In this document: piece by piece, positions 4,133 through 5,146 of the stretch | How positions within the stretch are numbered: position 1 is the first letter of the stretch | Layout: every line of letters begins with the position of its first letter | Origin: Candidatus Woesearchaeota archaeon | GTDB lineage: Archaea; Nanobdellota; Nanobdellia; Woesearchaeales; BM511 | Direction of reading: 5' to 3' | DNA length: 5,146 bases | Assembly (NCBI GenBank): GCA_018221175.1 | Contig: JAAOYE010000113.1 | Coordinates: forward strand, 1 to 5,146 | The notes under the pieces: generated by a model | Databases searched by the model: none | Seen by the model: only the letters and a program-made list of their open reading frames with translations | What the model was told of the DNA's origin: nothing | Made by a program: the position numbers and the translations under genes

Positions 4133-5146
4133 ATGAAAAAAAGAGGTTTAAACCAGGTAGACTGGGCTATTTCTCTGGGAATATTCCTGCTTTACCTAGC
4201 TTGGTTTTTCATATTCTTAAAGCCGCAGCTTGAAGTCTCTGCAGACCTAAAGCCTTTATCAGACATAGTAAAAGATAAATTCACAGATGACATCGTCTGG
4301 CAGGTCCAAAAATACCCTGTGTTTGTCTCGTCAACAAAAACTTCAAACAACTCTGCAGTCTTTACTAGTTTTATTCCAGAGTATGGGGAAGATAAATTCA
4401 TGCTTAAAGATGACAAAGATTATTTTTTTTCTAACAACAATCTATTGACACTTGAAGATTTCAATAACAACACACAGTTTTATTGGCTGCTGGAGTCAAA
4501 CAAAACATACAACCACTCAAACAAAAGATTTGACATAGAGATAAGCAGTGGCAAAGTCACAACATCAAAACAGTTCCAGGCAGAATTTGAAAACGCGACA
4601 CTAAAAAAACTGTCATACAAAAACAAGAAAAAGATTAGCAATATCACATATAAAATAAATGATAACTCTTTGCCAATATCCAACAATAGCTTCACAAACC
4701 ACAATATACTGGCAGAATACGCAGTCAATAATGAACCATTCAACTTTTATTCTAGAATAATTGCGCAAAACTCTATCCTCTGGTTTTATATAGAACAATT
4801 AGACGACGACACAATAAACAACTTCATAATGGAAATAGAAGTAGAGGATTTTGATGAATTCTTCTCTGACAACAACAACTATGGTGACTTTTTAAGTGAT
4901 GACTGTTATAGTTATCAAAACGACTATCTAAAATTCAACGATTCAAGTCAATCCCTAAATTTTATGCTTCCAAAAGATACTCAAATAGGCTTTTGCAACA
5001 ATGGAGACGACATTGCACTTAACATAACAATAAAGATTGACGAAAACAAAGAATTTTTCATAATATCAGATAGTCCTTCATTTACAGAAGCAGACTTTAC
5101 AGACTACACTGCTGTTACTGGAATAAAGTCAGAAATTGAAGGTGTA
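4133..5146 (+). CDS. Membrane-anchored, pilin-like surface protein (truncated at window end)
   Basis: Open frame of 338 codons with no stop before the window end; the C-terminus is missing. The N-terminus is MKKRGLNQVD followed by one hydrophobic segment (about residues 11-29), and the rest is hydrophilic. The short basic stretch ending in Arg-Gly, a Gln-Val-Asp spacer and then the hydrophobic helix resembles archaeal class III (type IV pilin-like) signal peptides, where cleavage would follow Gly5; an uncleaved signal anchor is the alternative. The outside part is Asn-rich, with about nine N-glycosylation sequons (NxS/T) and two cysteines that could pair, both fitting an extracellular protein. 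I do not recognise a domain and give no function. The ATG at 4133 is 27 bp from a TATA box, and codons 5-8 overlap a GGTTTAAACC palindrome. Confidence 0.75.
   Translation, partial: MKKRGLNQVDWAISLGIFLLYLAWFFIFLKPQLEVSADLKPLSDIVKDKFTDDIVWQVQKYPVFVSSTKTSNNSAVFTSFIPEYGEDKFMLKDDKDYFFSNNNLLTLEDFNNNTQFYWLLESNKTYNHSNKRFDIEISSGKVTTSKQFQAEFENATLKKLSYKNKKKISNITYKINDNSLPISNNSFTNHNILAEYAVNNEPFNFYSRIIAQNSILWFYIEQLDDDTINNFIMEIEVEDFDEFFSDNNNYGDFLSDDCYSYQNDYLKFNDSSQSLNFMLPKDTQIGFCNNGDDIALNITIKIDENKEFFIISDSPSFTEADFTDYTAVTGIKSEIEGV
4145..4154. repeat. GGTTTAAACC palindrome, right copy
   Basis: Second perfect copy, in codons 5-8 of the surface-protein gene. With the preceding A, 11 bp match the left copy (AGGTTTAAACC). 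I found no third full copy in the window. Confidence 0.4.

Noticed and set aside
4480..4798. Minus-strand open frames with hydrophobic translations under the surface-protein gene
   Set aside because: The + strand frame is open for 338 codons with a good start, promoter and sequon-rich composition; Asn/Lys-rich genes generally give hydrophobic antisense frames.
4897..4960. GTGATGA resembling the C box of a C/D guide RNA
   Set aside because: No CTGA D box at a suitable distance, and the stretch lies within the open surface-protein frame.

Overview
The window looks like a piece of a compact, AT-rich archaeal chromosome (roughly one third G+C by eye). The archaeal call rests on three things. The first three genes are a conserved archaeal cluster: an Era-like GTPase, a DUF2073 protein and a zinc-ribbon protein, called OapABC or ArvABC in haloarchaea. 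There are TATA boxes about 24-33 bp in front of start codons. The one clear internal ribosome site is GGTGA. A DPANN-type archaeon (Woesearchaeota or Pacearchaeota-like) is a plausible host, because of the small genes, tight spacing and the style of the last membrane-anchored surface protein, but that placement is inference.

Layout. Positions 57-1582 hold oapA, oapB and oapC on the + strand. oapA and oapB are 9 nt apart and clearly co-transcribed. oapC follows a 104-nt gap with its own TATA box. That gap contains a 13-bp direct repeat of the oapC start region flanking 62-63 nt of palindrome-rich DNA, which is the most unusual structure here. Next come a TatD-type metal-dependent nuclease (1611-2387) and a UMP kinase-like amino acid kinase (2521-3195), each with its own predicted promoter. 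A minus-strand gene (3197-4060) converges on the kinase with one base between the two stop codons; I read it as a double hotdog-fold protein with FabZ-like His and Glu in its first half. It is divergent from a long secreted or surface protein with a pilin-like N-terminus (4133 to the window end, truncated). The 72-bp divergent intergenic region carries back-to-back promoters, and the 10-bp palindrome GGTTTAAACC lies just inside each gene.

How the genes fit together. OapA/ArvA, B and C are expected to act as one system; in haloarchaea the GTPase has been linked to extracellular vesicle formation and the cluster often lies near a replication origin. TatD and the UMP kinase are housekeeping functions (nucleic-acid processing, pyrimidine nucleotide synthesis) without an obvious tie to it. 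The hotdog protein (acyl-thioester chemistry by family) and the surface protein may form a separately regulated divergent pair. No tRNA, rRNA, CRISPR array or transposase gene was found. No gene-free stretch exceeds 300 bases; the longest is 133 nt (2388-2520).
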